DNA of 64,000 nt from Pyropia yezoensis (Eukaryota; Rhodophyta; Bangiophyceae; Bangiales; Bangiaceae), in NCBI GenBank assembly GCA_009829735.1, contig CM020620.1, positions 7,704,545-7,768,544 on the forward strand, written 5' to 3'. The notes under the pieces are model-generated. The model had not been told where the DNA came from, did no database searches, and saw only the letters and a list, made by a program, of their open reading frames with translations. Below, in pieces: positions 21,049-32,195 of the stretch. Position numbers and translations under genes: made by a program. How positions within the stretch are numbered: the first letter of the stretch is position 1; each line of letters begins with the position of its first letter.

Positions 21049-24000
21049 CTACTCTCCTCCTGTCTGGTCCACACACGTTACTTCTCGGAGAAGCATTTCT
21101 ACAGGCCACACCGACGGTGCGCCCACTCTTCGCACGCAAAAGTGTGAGCGGTCACCGACAGCAGGTCTAGACGTCCACGGATAAAAAACGTGGACAAAGA
21201 AGCGCTCAAGACGGAACTCGGCAGCGGAAGTCACCTTATTGGATGGCATTACGTCCAGCCCGTGTCGGTCCGCCATGTCTCGCCAGTCCGGTACGATGTT
21301 CTCGAGTCGCATCAGCCGCCCAATGTCCAGGACTTCAATGGTGGGCCAGATGACGTCCGGTGTCTGGAAGTGCCACGCCAAGCGCTGACACCCATGCTTC
21401 GTCAGCACGCAGCCAGAGTCCGGCGCCACAACGCACATCCGCCGCACAACGACGGCGTACCCAAGGCGAGAAGGGCCCACACGACGCAGCACTAAACGGG
21501 CTTCACCCCAGCGTACTTCCCCGTTGTCGCCGTGGTAGCGCACGTGGTCGTACCAAGGCTTCCTGTTCAAAGAAGAAGTGGCACGCAGGTACTGCACCCG
21601 CGTCGCAGCGCCCCACTCAAACCGTCCATAAAACTTCAGCGTCTTGGCCACGGCAACCGAGTCCGAAACGTCCATGTCGAGAAGGTAGGGAAGGTCTCCG
21701 AGACCCGGAAGTGCGCTCAAGTCCCCAACCGCAACACGCACCCCACGTGTGCTCATGCTGAGCACGGAGGGCGGGACAGGCGTCACGTCCTCCACGTGAG
21801 CAAGGTCCACCGCGTTGCGCTCCTCCAAGCGCTCCTCGTCATCAGTCACGTCATCTTCGTCGCTGTCTTCGTCGGGGAGACCACGGAGGATCTCAGTCTG
21901 GGCCTGCTCGCCTCGCATCATCTGTAGCGCTAGGGTCGGGCCGCGCTTGTTGGATCGCAAGTACATTTTCTTGCAGACCTTGTGGAGCGACTCGTTGGCG
22001 CTGGTGTCCCCCTCCCACATGTTTCCGCGGCCCTCCAACTCTGCACGCAAGTGCCGCATGATGCGATGGAGCTTGATGGTATGTACGGGGCCGAGCAGCA
22101 CTTGCGCACGCCGGCCGACTTCTTGCGCAGCTTCCACCATCGCTGCCACCTGCGTACCCGTCGTGCGAACGGTATCGGCCACATTGTCGCCGCAAAACAT
22201 GCCGCCGAGCTTAGCCACTCGGCAAAACAGATCCTGCACCGCGTCCTCCACCGCCATGTTGGCGAAGAGTGCATGATAAGGCGTGCCAATGCCAGTGTTG
22301 ACGCCGGACGGGACAGGCTGGTGGGCGTCTTCGTCGGCATTATCCAGCTCCAAGCTATCGTCACCGTCATCGGTTGTCCCCTCTGCAGCATTCTCCGTCC
22401 CCACTGTGGGAAGAGCCACGTCAAGCCGCTCCGGGTCCGCAGGGCCGATGAGAGCCGCGATAATGTGCGGCCAGAAAACTGAAAAGTGGCGCCAGCTCCG
22501 CCCCGTCATGGTGGCCTGCTTCTCTTTGGACGGCACAAAGCACCCTGGCGCCGCAGGTTTGACGCGGCAGCGGCGCCCCAACTCAAAGGCTCGCTGGTTA
22601 AGCACAGTCAGCGTCTGCTCCACTGGTCCCAACACAGCGCCCTCTTCCGCAGTGCAGACGGCCTTGAGAAATCCAGGTACGCGTTGTGCAAGTGTCCGCA
22701 GCACGCCAATCTTCCACACATGGAGTAGGTCAAACGAGATGACTCCAAAGTAGTTCATATTGCCGGTCGACAGACCGTGCATGGCGCCCAGCGCCGGAAT
22801 AAACGCCAGAGCACTGTGTGACTTGGCCAACGGCTGGCGAAGAGAGACTCGTGGATCAACAACGCGCCGCTCGGCGGCAGCAATCGGGGCCTCGAGCGTC
22901 TCGACGACGTTTCGCGGGTCGCCGTCCGGCACGTCAGCTGAGCAGCAGACGGTATTACGTACGCGACACTGCGTACAGATCATCTTGCTGCCCGAGCCCA
23001 TCAGCGCGAACATGGAGCGCTCCTCCAGGTAATCGACGACGATGCCGCCAACCCGCGCAACAAGGAGGACCGTGCCAATGCCTGGAATGTCAACTGGAAA
23101 GCCAGTCTCACTCGCCCGTGCAAAGCGGCGCAAGACAATAGCGAGACAGCGCTGCAGCAGGTCGTTACGACTGTCACTGATGGCAAGCTTGGCTTTGTCC
23201 GTCCTGGCAACGGCCTTGTCGATGTGCGGGATGTAGCCGACCGTCATCCACCTGCTGCAGTCATCGCGCACGCTTGGAATCTGGGCTCGAAGAGGGTACA
23301 CGTAAGCGGTGCCAGCCCAGGACAACACGGCAGCGTCTGCGTGCAGGGACACGAACAGCGGGCGCGCACGCTGGCCATGAAGCCTAACCACCGTCCTGAC
23401 CTCAGCCAGAAATATGTCCGAGTCTAACGTCGATGAGCGCCGAGGAGACCCGTCCTCTGCAGGCTCCAAAGGGCCCCCATCCAGGTCGAGGTTGGTCGCC
23501 GACCTAACCGCCTTCACAGCTGCATCAAGAAGGTCTCGGTAGTAAAAGATGTACGTTCTGCCGCCGACCTCAATCGGAACCTTGAGCCACTTCAGGGTCG
23601 CTAGGACGCGGTTCTGCTCTGCACGCAGCCCCGTCACAAAGGACGAAGCTGTCTCAAACTCGTCCGAGAAGACAGCACGGTCAGTGCCGTGCGCCCCTCC
23701 CTCGACGCCGTGTAGCAGAGACGCAAACTGTATCTGTTCCGTCCGAGACAGGCCGCACCCGCCCGCTCCTAGGGCAAACTTTAGTACGGACCGCATAACC
23801 GGTCCGCGGAATCGGGAAGAGCCTTGCGTGAATAGAGGAGATACCGCGGGCGTCGAGAGAGACGCCTCCGGCAAGGAGTCGTAGTACCCACGGATGCGTG
23901 CGGCCACACTGGTGGCAAACACATTCCGGACCGCGCCCGCCGGCGGGCGGGGCCCTGCGATGGCTCCTCGGGCCACTCCATCGTTGCGCTGCCGAGTGAC

Positions 24001-24507
24001 AACTTCCTCAGCCGACTTGTTGACAAAGGCTGCCGCCGCAGCCGTTTCCGCCAGCCCAGTCCCAGAAGATGCCGCCGCCGCCAAGCTGGCGGCAGGAGGT
24101 GGAACTGCCGAGGAGGCTGCAGGTTCATCAGCTACAAACCCCCCGCCTGCACCTGCGGGAGCATGCAAGGAGCCCTCGGCAGCAGTCACAGCGCGGTTGA
24201 CTGTGTCCGCCACGGCCGCAGAGGCGACAAGCCCAAATGCGCCTCCGCCAGAGGAAGGCACTAAGTCAGACCGCGGCGCACGTGGCAGCAAGGGGTTGTC
24301 GTTCGCGTGAATTGCCATCATGTGACGCTGCCGTGAGAGGGCAGACGAAAAGCCTCGCGGACAAAAGATGCACTTGTGCGCAGGCCCGCCGAGTCCTAGC
24401 CAGGAGGGAGGGGAGGGAGGTGAAGGGGCCATGCTCAAAGATGCAGCAGCGAGGCGCACAGCGTGGTCCACGCGGTCAGTCGTGGTGGATTGGAAGTCGT
24501 TGTACAT
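21049..24507 (-). CDS. Plavaka/CACTA-like transposase with C2H2 finger, intact
   Basis: One uninterrupted frame of 1152 codons. An N-terminal C2H2 zinc finger (CIFCPRGFSS, then HMMAIH; residues ~35-65) is followed by an Ala-rich linker and a large catalytic region. LVSLHADAAVLSW-like and SVRDDCSRWMTVGYIPH motifs (~residues 385-430), a Cys cluster CTQCRVRNTVCC (~530), SFDLLHVWKIGVLRTL (~620), an acidic stretch, then TSANESLHKVCKKMY (~850) with another acidic linker, and a C-terminal ~200-residue domain. A single N-terminal finger plus a DLLHxxxxG block is typical of Plavaka transposases, CACTA relatives best known from fungi. The alternative is another hAT/CACTA-type family. No terminal repeats identified. 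The intact frame suggests recent activity or host co-option. The start chosen is the first Met; a later Met at the AxxLSMAP segment (just before the finger) is possible. Confidence 0.65.
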   Translation of the reverse strand: MYNDFQSTTTDRVDHAVRLAAASLSMAPSPPSPPSWLGLGGPAHKCIFCPRGFSSALSRQRHMMAIHANDNPLLPRAPRSDLVPSSGGGAFGLVASAAVADTVNRAVTAAEGSLHAPAGAGGGFVADEPAASSAVPPPAASLAAAASSGTGLAETAAAAAFVNKSAEEVVTRQRNDGVARGAIAGPRPPAGAVRNVFATSVAARIRGYYDSLPEASLSTPAVSPLFTQGSSRFRGPVMRSVLKFALGAGGCGLSRTEQIQFASLLHGVEGGAHGTDRAVFSDEFETASSFVTGLRAEQNRVLATLKWLKVPIEVGGRTYIFYYRDLLDAAVKAVRSATNLDLDGGPLEPAEDGSPRRSSTLDSDIFLAEVRTVVRLHGQRARPLFVSLHADAAVLSWAGTAYVYPLRAQIPSVRDDCSRWMTVGYIPHIDKAVARTDKAKLAISDSRNDLLQRCLAIVLRRFARASETGFPVDIPGIGTVLLVARVGGIVVDYLEERSMFALMGSGSKMICTQCRVRNTVCCSADVPDGDPRNVVETLEAPIAAAERRVVDPRVSLRQPLAKSHSALAFIPALGAMHGLSTGNMNYFGVISFDLLHVWKIGVLRTLAQRVPGFLKAVCTAEEGAVLGPVEQTLTVLNQRAFELGRRCRVKPAAPGCFVPSKEKQATMTGRSWRHFSVFWPHIIAALIGPADPERLDVALPTVGTENAAEGTTDDGDDSLELDNADEDAHQPVPSGVNTGIGTPYHALFANMAVEDAVQDLFCRVAKLGGMFCGDNVADTVRTTGTQVAAMVEAAQEVGRRAQVLLGPVHTIKLHRIMRHLRAELEGRGNMWEGDTSANESLHKVCKKMYLRSNKRGPTLALQMMRGEQAQTEILRGLPDEDSDEDDVTDDEERLEERNAVDLAHVEDVTPVPPSVLSMSTRGVRVAVGDLSALPGLGDLPYLLDMDVSDSVAVAKTLKFYGRFEWGAATRVQYLRATSSLNRKPWYDHVRYHGDNGEVRWGEARLVLRRVGPSRLGYAVVVRRMCVVAPDSGCVLTKHGCQRLAWHFQTPDVIWPTIEVLDIGRLMRLENIVPDWRDMADRHGLDVMPSNKVTSAAEFRLERFFVHVFYPWTSRPAVGDRSHFCVRRVGAPSVWPVEMLLREVTCVDQTGGE

Positions 24508-26412
24508 TCACCACGTAGCGGAGGCGCGCCTCTTGTAGCTCGGTGCCACAGGCAGGTGTGCGTGCAGGCAGCGGCTTCGGTGGGGAGCGACGTCGGCCCT
24601 CCTCGAGCCAGTCGCTCCTTCTGGGTGCCAGAGAGTCCTCGACGTAGACCACCTGGGCGAGGCCACCCCTGCAGACACCCACCGGCGCACGGGGGGCTCT
24701 ACCGAGGGATGCCGCAGCCTGCAAATGCCGTCAACAACCACAGGCACATCTCCTGAGCGGCAGCGGCGGCGACTGAACCCCGCAGCACCCACCCCGCCCC
24801 AGCGTCCACCGTCGCCGCTCAGGTGTGCAAGAGGATGAGCCACGCCCTCCGCCGAGGCTCCAGGCGAGACGCTGTGGCATTCGCTGCCGCTAGGAGGTAC
24901 TACTTCCTCCGGGGGCGTCCTCACGACGCCATTTCAGGTGCCCAACGCACAGGTGGTGCTCCCAGCCAGCTCTCTGAGCCCCGTAGTTGGCGACACCCAC
25001 CGTATGCGGTGCAGGGCCTGGCAGCATGCGTCGCAAGTCCATGCGCCGCATCGAGAGCTGTTCGCCAATGCGGAGCAAAACGGTGGGCGACACGTCGCGG
25101 CCGGGTGGACCACCACCACGAATGATAGGCACCCGCCCCTCAGTAGCACGACCGAGCGTCGCCGTGGCACACCCCACAACGGTCAGCCACTGTCACGGGC
25201 ACCGCCCAGCCGCGGCAAAAGCGCTGAGGAGGGCAATGCGCCAAGTGAGGATGAGACGCAGCGCGCAACTGCGCTGCCTTGCATTGAGCTTCCTCGATGG
25301 CAGCCGCCAGAGTCCGCTGAACCCTGCAAGTGACGGTGCGCCACACGCAGCGAAAAGCAGCGCTCTTTGGGTCGCCCACGTCGCATACGCCGCCGGGCTG
25401 CTGTGGCGCGGCGTGGATCGCGCCGCAACAGCCAGAGTCGTCAGCCTGAAGCACCTCCAGGCCCAGGTACGGATGATGCCACCTCGTCGTCGGACTCGGG
25501 CTGTCACAGCTGGTGAACCGGGACACCTGCACGCGAGGCGGGTGGCGCGAGTGAGCGGCACCTGCCCGCAACTGGCGAAGGTGATTCAGCTAAAACCCAG
25601 CACTTAAAGCGACTGTGACTCAGAAAGCCACAGCTTTTGTCCTTTGACGAACCAGTCAGAATCGCTTGTGTGTTATTTCATTCATTTCGAGTCACAGTGC
25701 GCCAATGAACGACCGAGTCAGGTGTAAAAAATATGCACATTTTGCTGGATTTCATGATTCGAAAAACTAGCCAGCACCTGCGGCAGGTCGAGATCTCACC
25801 CGCGTTGCGCCCCAACGCACTGGCCCGTGACGCCCACCAATCCCACTCGCCCGTGTCGCTCGTCCACCCACTCGCCGCTCCACCTCCACGGGTGCCAGCA
25901 CGGACACTTTCTGTGCCACCATCGTTGCAGCAGGGCAAGACACCACTCAGTGATGGTGACCCATCGTTGTGCGCGGTCTCCGATATCGCCCGAGGCGGTC
26001 ACCCACGAATGGTACGTGTAGCATCGAGGGCTCATTGAGAGCGAAGTGTATGTGCGACGACGCTGGAAGGGCGCGCGCGGCACCCGCCACGCGCCGCCCG
26101 TCGCCAATCGCGAGCTTTCCGCCGCGCGACCCCCCCCCCGCTTTCTCCTCGGCGCGTTGGACCCAGAGTGGACCATGGCCTCGACAGCGTCGACACGCGG
26201 GGTGACTCGAGGCCCCGGGGCGGACGTGGCTTCGCTGGCTACAGTACTGCTTCTTAAGCCTCTGTTCTGACCGTCTACTGGGTCTCGCCGTGTCCCATCG
26301 CCACCTGTTACTTCAATCTTTGTGCGCTATCCACACTGCCGGAACTCTTCAACACGTGCATCCCCACCACCTCTTCTGCCACACCGCTCCCTGAAACTGC
26401 CCGCGCATCACA
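24508..26412. other. Intergenic between transposase and unknown gene
   Basis: No gene supported. Short ORFs appear in all frames without domains. Around 25610-25695, ACTGTGACTC and GAGTCACAGT form an inverted pair ~80 bp apart. As the two flanking genes are divergent, the stretch should hold both promoters, but no clear core element was identified. Confidence 0.4.
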
Positions 26413-28344
26413 ATGGCGTCGGGTCAGGGCTTTCACTTCTCGCAGGACGAGACGCGCCGGACGGTCATGACCGCCGACACGAACGGGCAGTCGTCGGCGG
26501 CGGCGTTCTACAGTGGCGGTACTGCGGCCATAGCCAGCGGCGGCTCGTGGCCGACTGTCCCGCAGGGACCGCCCTTGCCCAACCCTGCCTGGGCGGCCCA
26601 TCCTCTGCCCGGGGCAAGTGCCGCTGCCGAGCACGGGCGGCACAACGCTGTGCTTCCTCCACCGCCAGTGGCGGTCGTTGTTCCTAGCGGCGCTCGTCCT
26701 CGGGCTGGGCGCGCTGCCACCCCTCCTCCTGCGCCTTCAGCACCCTCTGCTCGACGGACGCGCAATGGGCGTCGGCCGTCGCGCGCTTTGACCATGCAGC
26801 AGCGGTCTCGCTCTCCCCTCCTACCCGGCTCTGCGGTTCATGACGTCCCGGAGTCGGCCCCTGGGACGGACGCCGAGGAAGACGATCTCGGGGTCCGTGA
26901 CGTCCTCACCATGGTCAAGCGGAGCTTCGCGACGGTGCGGGGCGCGTTGACGGAGCAGCGCGCCAAGACTGACGACATGGCGCGCCAGGTGGCCGCCGGT
27001 ATGTCGAAGATCGATGCACTGGCTGTCGCGCTGGAGCAGAGCATGGCGGCGCATGCCGCTTCCCAGGGGACTCTGATGGACATGAACGATCGCATCCAGC
27101 AAATTAAGGATGCTCTGAACGACGGCAGTGGCGCTCAAGAGCCAGCGGCTGCCGTCGAGGACTCCTTTGCTTGGGTGCCGGACTTACGTGTATGTGGTCT
27201 CTCGGCGAGTGGGTCTGGTTGGCACAAAGGCGTCTGGCAGCGAGGGGCGTGTCAGGACATCGTCCGAATGGTGCCCAACATGATGGCTCGGGCGGATTGC
27301 GTCGAGTGTGCTTGAGTGGGTTGCTGTTGTGCCCCTGAACAACAACTAACATCTCACCGGGTCTTCTTTCTTGACTTGCTTCTCGCATTGCTCGCTTGGC
27401 GGGGACCACGACGACAGAAGGAGCTCTTGGCCATCCTCGCGGATGACTTCAGCAACGCCAAGTCGGCGTGGGACATCTACAAACCTATGGAGGAGCACCA
27501 CGCCAAACTCGTGGTGCTGCTCATGGAGAGCCAGGGAGTGTCCCCGGACGAGGCCACTGAGATGCTTCGTTCGCGCATGCCGTCGCGGAAGCGGAGTGGC
27601 AGCAAGGCGCCTGCAACGGTCGTTGTTTACCGCTGCATTAAGCGCGCCGTGTCTCATTTTTACGAGAGTTTGGGCAAGGCTGCCGTGAAGGCGTTTGTCT
27701 CGTCCGTCAACGAGTCTACCGGAATGGGAAAGCAGCTTCCTTTCAAGAAGAGCAAGACTCGCACGGTTCTGACCCTCTCCCCAACGGACGCCGCCCACCT
27801 CTTGGAGGGTGACCGCTTCATCGGTGAGGCCTTCTGCCACAAGGCTCTGCTGGCGGGGCTCGCCAACATGGTGGCGTCAATTGGCGCCGGCCATCTCTTT
27901 CAGGAGCCGGCACCCGGTGGCGGGGAGCCGACGATGGTGTGCCTGCTGGGGCACATGGCCTTTGTCGTCGTGAAGGTACGGGAGCATCTCAAGCTCCGTG
28001 CGTGTGAGGGCCGCGCGGGGACCTACTATGGGCAGCTCCCAGGTGGCATCAATGAAGGCCACCGTGAGCCGTGGATTCGAGAGCTGGTGCGGCTGGACTC
28101 TGTGTACTGGCGTCTGTCCGCACCCCGCAACGGGCTGCGTCTTGCGGACGCGACCTCCTCCACGCGTGCGTCCCCGGACCGTCCAGCCCCCCCCGCTCTG
28201 ACCGGGCCAGCTGGTGAAAATGCAGCTGCAGCTGCGGCGCCTGGAGGCGGCGGTGCCGCTCCACAGGCGGTCGTCGGCGGGGGCGGCGCCGGCTACGACG
28301 CGATGGTGACGCAGGGTGGGGGACTGTTGGAGCAGCTGGACTGA
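26413..28344 (+). CDS. Two-exon gene of unknown function
   Basis: I read join(26413..27189, 27418..28344), 567 aa. The intron (228 bp) has a strong GTATGT donor and a CGACGACAG acceptor and keeps phase 0; without splicing the first frame ends at a TGA at 27313-27315. The N-terminal ~150 residues are Pro/Ala/Ser-rich with RRTRNGRRPSRA and are probably disordered; residues ~175-240 form a coiled coil (MVKRSFATVRGALTEQ...). The exon 2 domain is well structured (LLAILADDFSNAKSAWDIY; VVYRCIKRAVSHFYESLG; LLAGLANMVASIGAGHLF), and the tail is Gly/Ala-rich. I do not recognise a family. It lies divergently beside the Plavaka-like transposase, so an accessory transposon protein is possible, as is a host gene. 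Confidence 0.55.
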
Positions 28345-30308
28345 TAGCGATCATGTGCGCGCATCAGGGTGGTGCAGCACAGTCAGCGTGCAACTCCGTG
28401 CCGGACGGTGTCGATGCGTGAGGGGGGTGAGGTAGCGCTCGTAGCAGGGCGGCGTGTAACGCCGGCTGGATGCCGATGACGACCTGCACAGCAGTAGACA
28501 GCTGGGCACACCCTGCGAATAGCACTCGTACTGTAGCCCAGCAAAATGCATATTTTTCCACCCTCCGATCCGCATACGCCAGCTGCCGTGGCACTGCCAT
28601 GCGACCCACCACATGTCACCAGCACGGCTGCTAAATATGGCCTCCATTAAGAAACGCGTTCAGCACCCACGCGCGTGCTTAGCGAATGACGTGCACAGAG
28701 TCGCGTCGATGAGGTCACCTGGTTTCCTGGCCGTGTCTCCTGACGAGTCGCGAGCGTGCCCACGAGAGAGTGAACTCAACCGCGACGACAATCGGCTAGT
28801 CTTATGGCCCACAGCTCTCGGCCCACCACCGAAGCGAGGCCGAAAAATCGCGTTGTTCAAATCTGCATATCCTGTGACGACAGCGCCTACTGCTACGGCC
28901 CGCCTGCGCCGCTGACCCGTTCGTGGCGGCCGACTACACAAGTAGTTCGGGTTGCCCGGGCGGCGCTCACTTGCTCGACGAACCACGAAAGCGACTGCTT
29001 ATTGGTCCTCTCATAGGTCGACGTCGTTGCGCATCGCTATTCAAGACAGGAGATATGGCGCCGCAGAGGCGCAAACTGGGGAAGCCGCAAAAACATGTGG
29101 ACCCGCAAATTTCCTTGCTCTTGCGGTCGCCACACGGGTTGTGGCTTGCCGAAGGCGCCTTCTGCATGTTTCTCGAGCAAGTCGGGCCTGGCGTTTGGTC
29201 GCCCTTTAAGGGGCACTGCGCTGCGTCTTGTGCTGTGTTTGTTATGGGGTTACGGACGCTGCCCCTAAATTTAGTGAGTGGCTTGTTCTTGTCTGTCATG
29301 TGATTTCCATGCCTTCTAATGGAGTGGGAGGTACTTGTCAGTGGTGACTCAGGGCCTACAGTTTCCCTCTCTCCGGTCGCTTCTCGGCTCTTCTCGGCAC
29401 CTCTCGGCACTCCTCGTCGCTTCTCGCCTCTTCTCGACACTTCTCGGAACCTCTCAGCTTCTCGCCACTTGGCCACCTGTGGTCCCCTGGGGGGATATGA
29501 GGGGAGGGCGAGGGAGGGAACCCACCGGCCGCCGCTGGCTGGCACGTTCGTTTGTCCTCGTGCCCATCCCACCATCCCAGCTGGCGCCCTTTTTCATGGC
29601 TGGCGCCTGCTGCCTTTAGCTCTATCTTTTTTTGCTTGCCTCTGGGCCGCGGATTGCACACTGTTCACCCTCTTGCTTGGTGGCGCGAGCATTTCCTTGC
29701 GCCACGCGGCCAGCCGAGCCGCTGGTGGCGACCTACGGGTCTACCGAGCGGCTTGCGCGACTGGGCCCATATTAAAGTGTATCAACTGACACACCCGCGC
29801 TGAGGCAAGGTGTAGACCCCCGCGGCAAAAGTGGGAGCGCCCCTTGACTTCCCCCACCTCCCCCGCCGCCGCGCCGCCACCGGTCGCCACGACCACACAT
29901 CTTGCGCCGCCACCTGCTGCAGCCATGACCCGCCATGCGTCTACGTGGATCCTTATGATGGTGATCCGATCATGATGGAGTATCGTGTTCGACGCATACC
30001 TACGTACACGTCAAGTCCTGTCCATTGGCCGCCCTCGGCGGCACCACCCGGTCGAACGGTCGCCAAGCTGGCAGTTGCTTCGCGGTGGCGCCACGCGCGT
30101 GGCCCGAGGAGCAGCTCAGCCACCGCCGCGCCCAGTTTGCTGCTGCAGTGCCGTGGCGTGGGGCGCGTCCAGTGCAGAATAGCGGTCGCTTGCCGCGCCG
30201 CTCATCCCCCGCCGTCGCCGTCGCCGCCGCAGCCCTTCCCTCCTCCACCCCCCCCGCACCTGCTCCTCCCCCCCCCCCCCTTTTTGTTCCTGCTGTTGGG
30301 ACGCGGTC
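28345..30308. other. Intergenic, no gene seen
   Basis: Moderate GC, short ORFs only. A run of TTCTCGGC-type near-repeats occupies about 29375-29470. The segment 30180-30300 is C/CCG-rich just before the P450-like start. Confidence 0.4.
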
Positions 30309-30896
30309 ATGGCCCGCGCGCCGCTCCCGGTGCAGCCCGTCACGGCGGTTGCGGTGGCGGCCGCCGCCGCGGCAGCGGCGGTGGTCACCCCGTCGTTTGT
30401 CGGCGGGGGCTGGGGCGCCTCCCTGACCGCGGCGGCGGTGGCCGCCGCCCTCACGTCGCTGGTGTGGCCCCGCTTTGCGACCGAAACCCTGCGCCTGCAC
30501 GGCACGGTCTTCCCCTCGCCCGCCACGCTCGGCGACTGGCCGCTGGTGGGGCGGGTGGCAGACGTCGCCGCCGCCGTTGCGGCCCGTCGCGTGTGCTACC
30601 TCTTTGCCGACTGGCGGGCGGCGGCGGGGTCCCCCAATTGACAGGTGTGGATGGCGGGGTCGCGGACCGTCTTTATCACCCACCCGGCAGACGTGCGGCA
30701 CGTGCAGGTGCGCGTCAACCCGCCGAGGGACACGGTGGCGCTTTCGTCGATGGGCCTCCTCCTCAGCCCGCGAGTGGCGCTGCTCTCGTCGGGGGACATC
30801 CACACCCGCTGGCGGCGGCTGGTCGTGCCGCCCCTGAATTCCGATCAGGTGCTGGCCGTAGCTGTGGGGGCGGTGGTGGCCGAGGTACACGAGTAG
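30309..30896 (+). pseudogene. Cytochrome P450 N-terminal fragment
   Basis: From ATG 30309 the frame shows a hydrophobic Ala/Val-rich anchor (residues ~10-60), then FPSPATLGDWPLVGRV (the proline-rich hinge and PLVG motif of microsomal P450s), one in-frame TGA (30639-30641), then QVWMAGSRTVFITHPADVR and LLLSPRVALLSSGDIHTRW, RRLVVPPL, the beta-1/helix C region (usually WRRxRRxxxPxF). It ends at TAG 30894-30896 after ~195 codons, against ~500 for the family. No I-helix, ExxR or FxxGxxxCxG heme motif is seen downstream. A donor-like GAG|GTACAC near the end could imply more exons, but none was found. Most likely a truncated, inactive copy. Confidence 0.6.
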
Positions 30897-30972
30897 TCGT
30901 TCACCTCTGTCCACCATCGTGCGCAGTTAAAAATTAAAATATATAGTCATATGTTTCGCGACTTTCAGAGAT

Positions 30973-31032
30973 GCGGTTGTAGCTCAGTGGTTAGAGCGTC
31001 TGTCTTACACACAGAATGTCGTGGGTTCAATT
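30973..31032 (+). tRNA. tRNA-Val(UAC) 5' portion, 3' end degenerate
   Basis: GCGGTTG (acceptor 5' strand, 30973-30979), TA, D-stem GCTC/GAGC (30982-30985, 30994-30997), anticodon stem TCTGT/ACAGA with loop CTTACAC and anticodon TAC at 31006-31008, variable ATGTC, T-stem 5' GTGGG and loop TTCAATT. The 3' T-stem and acceptor strands are absent: AATGCTAGCC follows instead of CCCAC and CAACCGC. An A box and a partial B box are present, so it is a tRNA pseudogene or a tRNA-derived SINE head; it should not give a functional tRNA. Confidence 0.6.
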
Positions 31033-31049
31033 AATGCTAGCCTCCAGCG

Positions 31050-32195
31050 AATGCCCCATCAGCCGTAGAAAATGCAGTTATTCTGCTTTTTGGCCTCCTC
31101 CCGCTTTTACGTACCTCTATCTTCTCGTGCGGTGAGCAGTTCATACTCTATCTATCTACATACGTCTCGATAAGCTCGGTGCGCATTTCTCGCGCGGTGC
31201 TGTGGACCACGGTCGCCGGCGCCAGTGACATAATCATGCCCAAGCTGGTTACACCCTTGGTCCTACGATCTGCGCACTGCACAGTCATGTACATAGGTAC
31301 AGTACTGCGTTGCTGCATTCATGGGCGAGCACGAGGTGAAAGGCCGTGTGGGTAGGACGTTGTCGAATGGCTGATGTTAGCGAGAATGGCACTGTGCACT
31401 CTTCAAAGCGGGCAGGCTGGCAGGCACTCTTCTTCTGCATCAGGAACGCAGCTTGCAGAAAAGCATGACGGTGGGGCGAGTGGGTGGTCGTTGAGTTTGT
31501 GCTGGGTTCTGCTTAATTGGGCCGACGTGTATGCCTATTGACATCGGCAATAGGCCGCTTCTTAACTTGTCTTGCATTTCCTTGGAAGGGAGCTCTTTTC
31601 CTCGCTTCTCAATCGCACCACTGCAGTTCCTGTTCTGGACTCCTGGCAAGCCCCACGCGCCCGTCCTGCCATAGGCCATGCGGCGGCGTGGCGGCCACCG
31701 CCGCCGCTGCCGCGACGCCGTCGGTAATGGCCGAGTAGGGCGCCGTCGACTGAAGCCGGGGAGGCCCTTCCGACGGTAACCCCGTCGCCACCGTAGACGC
31801 GGACTGCCACAGGCATGCGCACCGACGGTAGCAGTTAGCAACGCAGACAACCCACTGCCGCCATGGCCCCCGCCCAGCGAGCTGCGGCGGTCGCGGCCGC
31901 CAGATCCACCTCCGCAATGCCAAACGCGGCCCCATATGGAAGGGGGGGAGGGAAGACTGCCAGGTGTAGCCAATCGCGGTGCTGTGGAGGAGAGGGGAGG
32001 GAGGTGCGGGGTGCAGCCACCGGCAATGCATTCCCTGGTCACTGGCACCGCCCAGGCGAGCAACAAAAGCGGGAAGACGCACCAGCGGCGAGGCAAACAG
32101 AGAACTTCTCCCCATTGACAGTTACATGGGGACCTCATGACTGCCGCATCCCCCTCCCGCCCCCCGCACCCCACCGGCCGCTGTGAGCAGTCGGC
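31050..32195. other. Intergenic, no gene seen
   Basis: Lower-GC sequence followed by GC-rich sequence with only short unassigned ORFs (a 244-codon minus-strand frame at 31440-32174 has no domain). It includes the 3' flank of the CAP-Kazal gene. Confidence 0.4.

Noticed and set aside
29375-29470. TTCTCGGC-type near-repeats as a CRISPR array or regulatory array
   Set aside because: Irregular spacing with no unique spacers; a simple degenerate repeat in a eukaryotic context.
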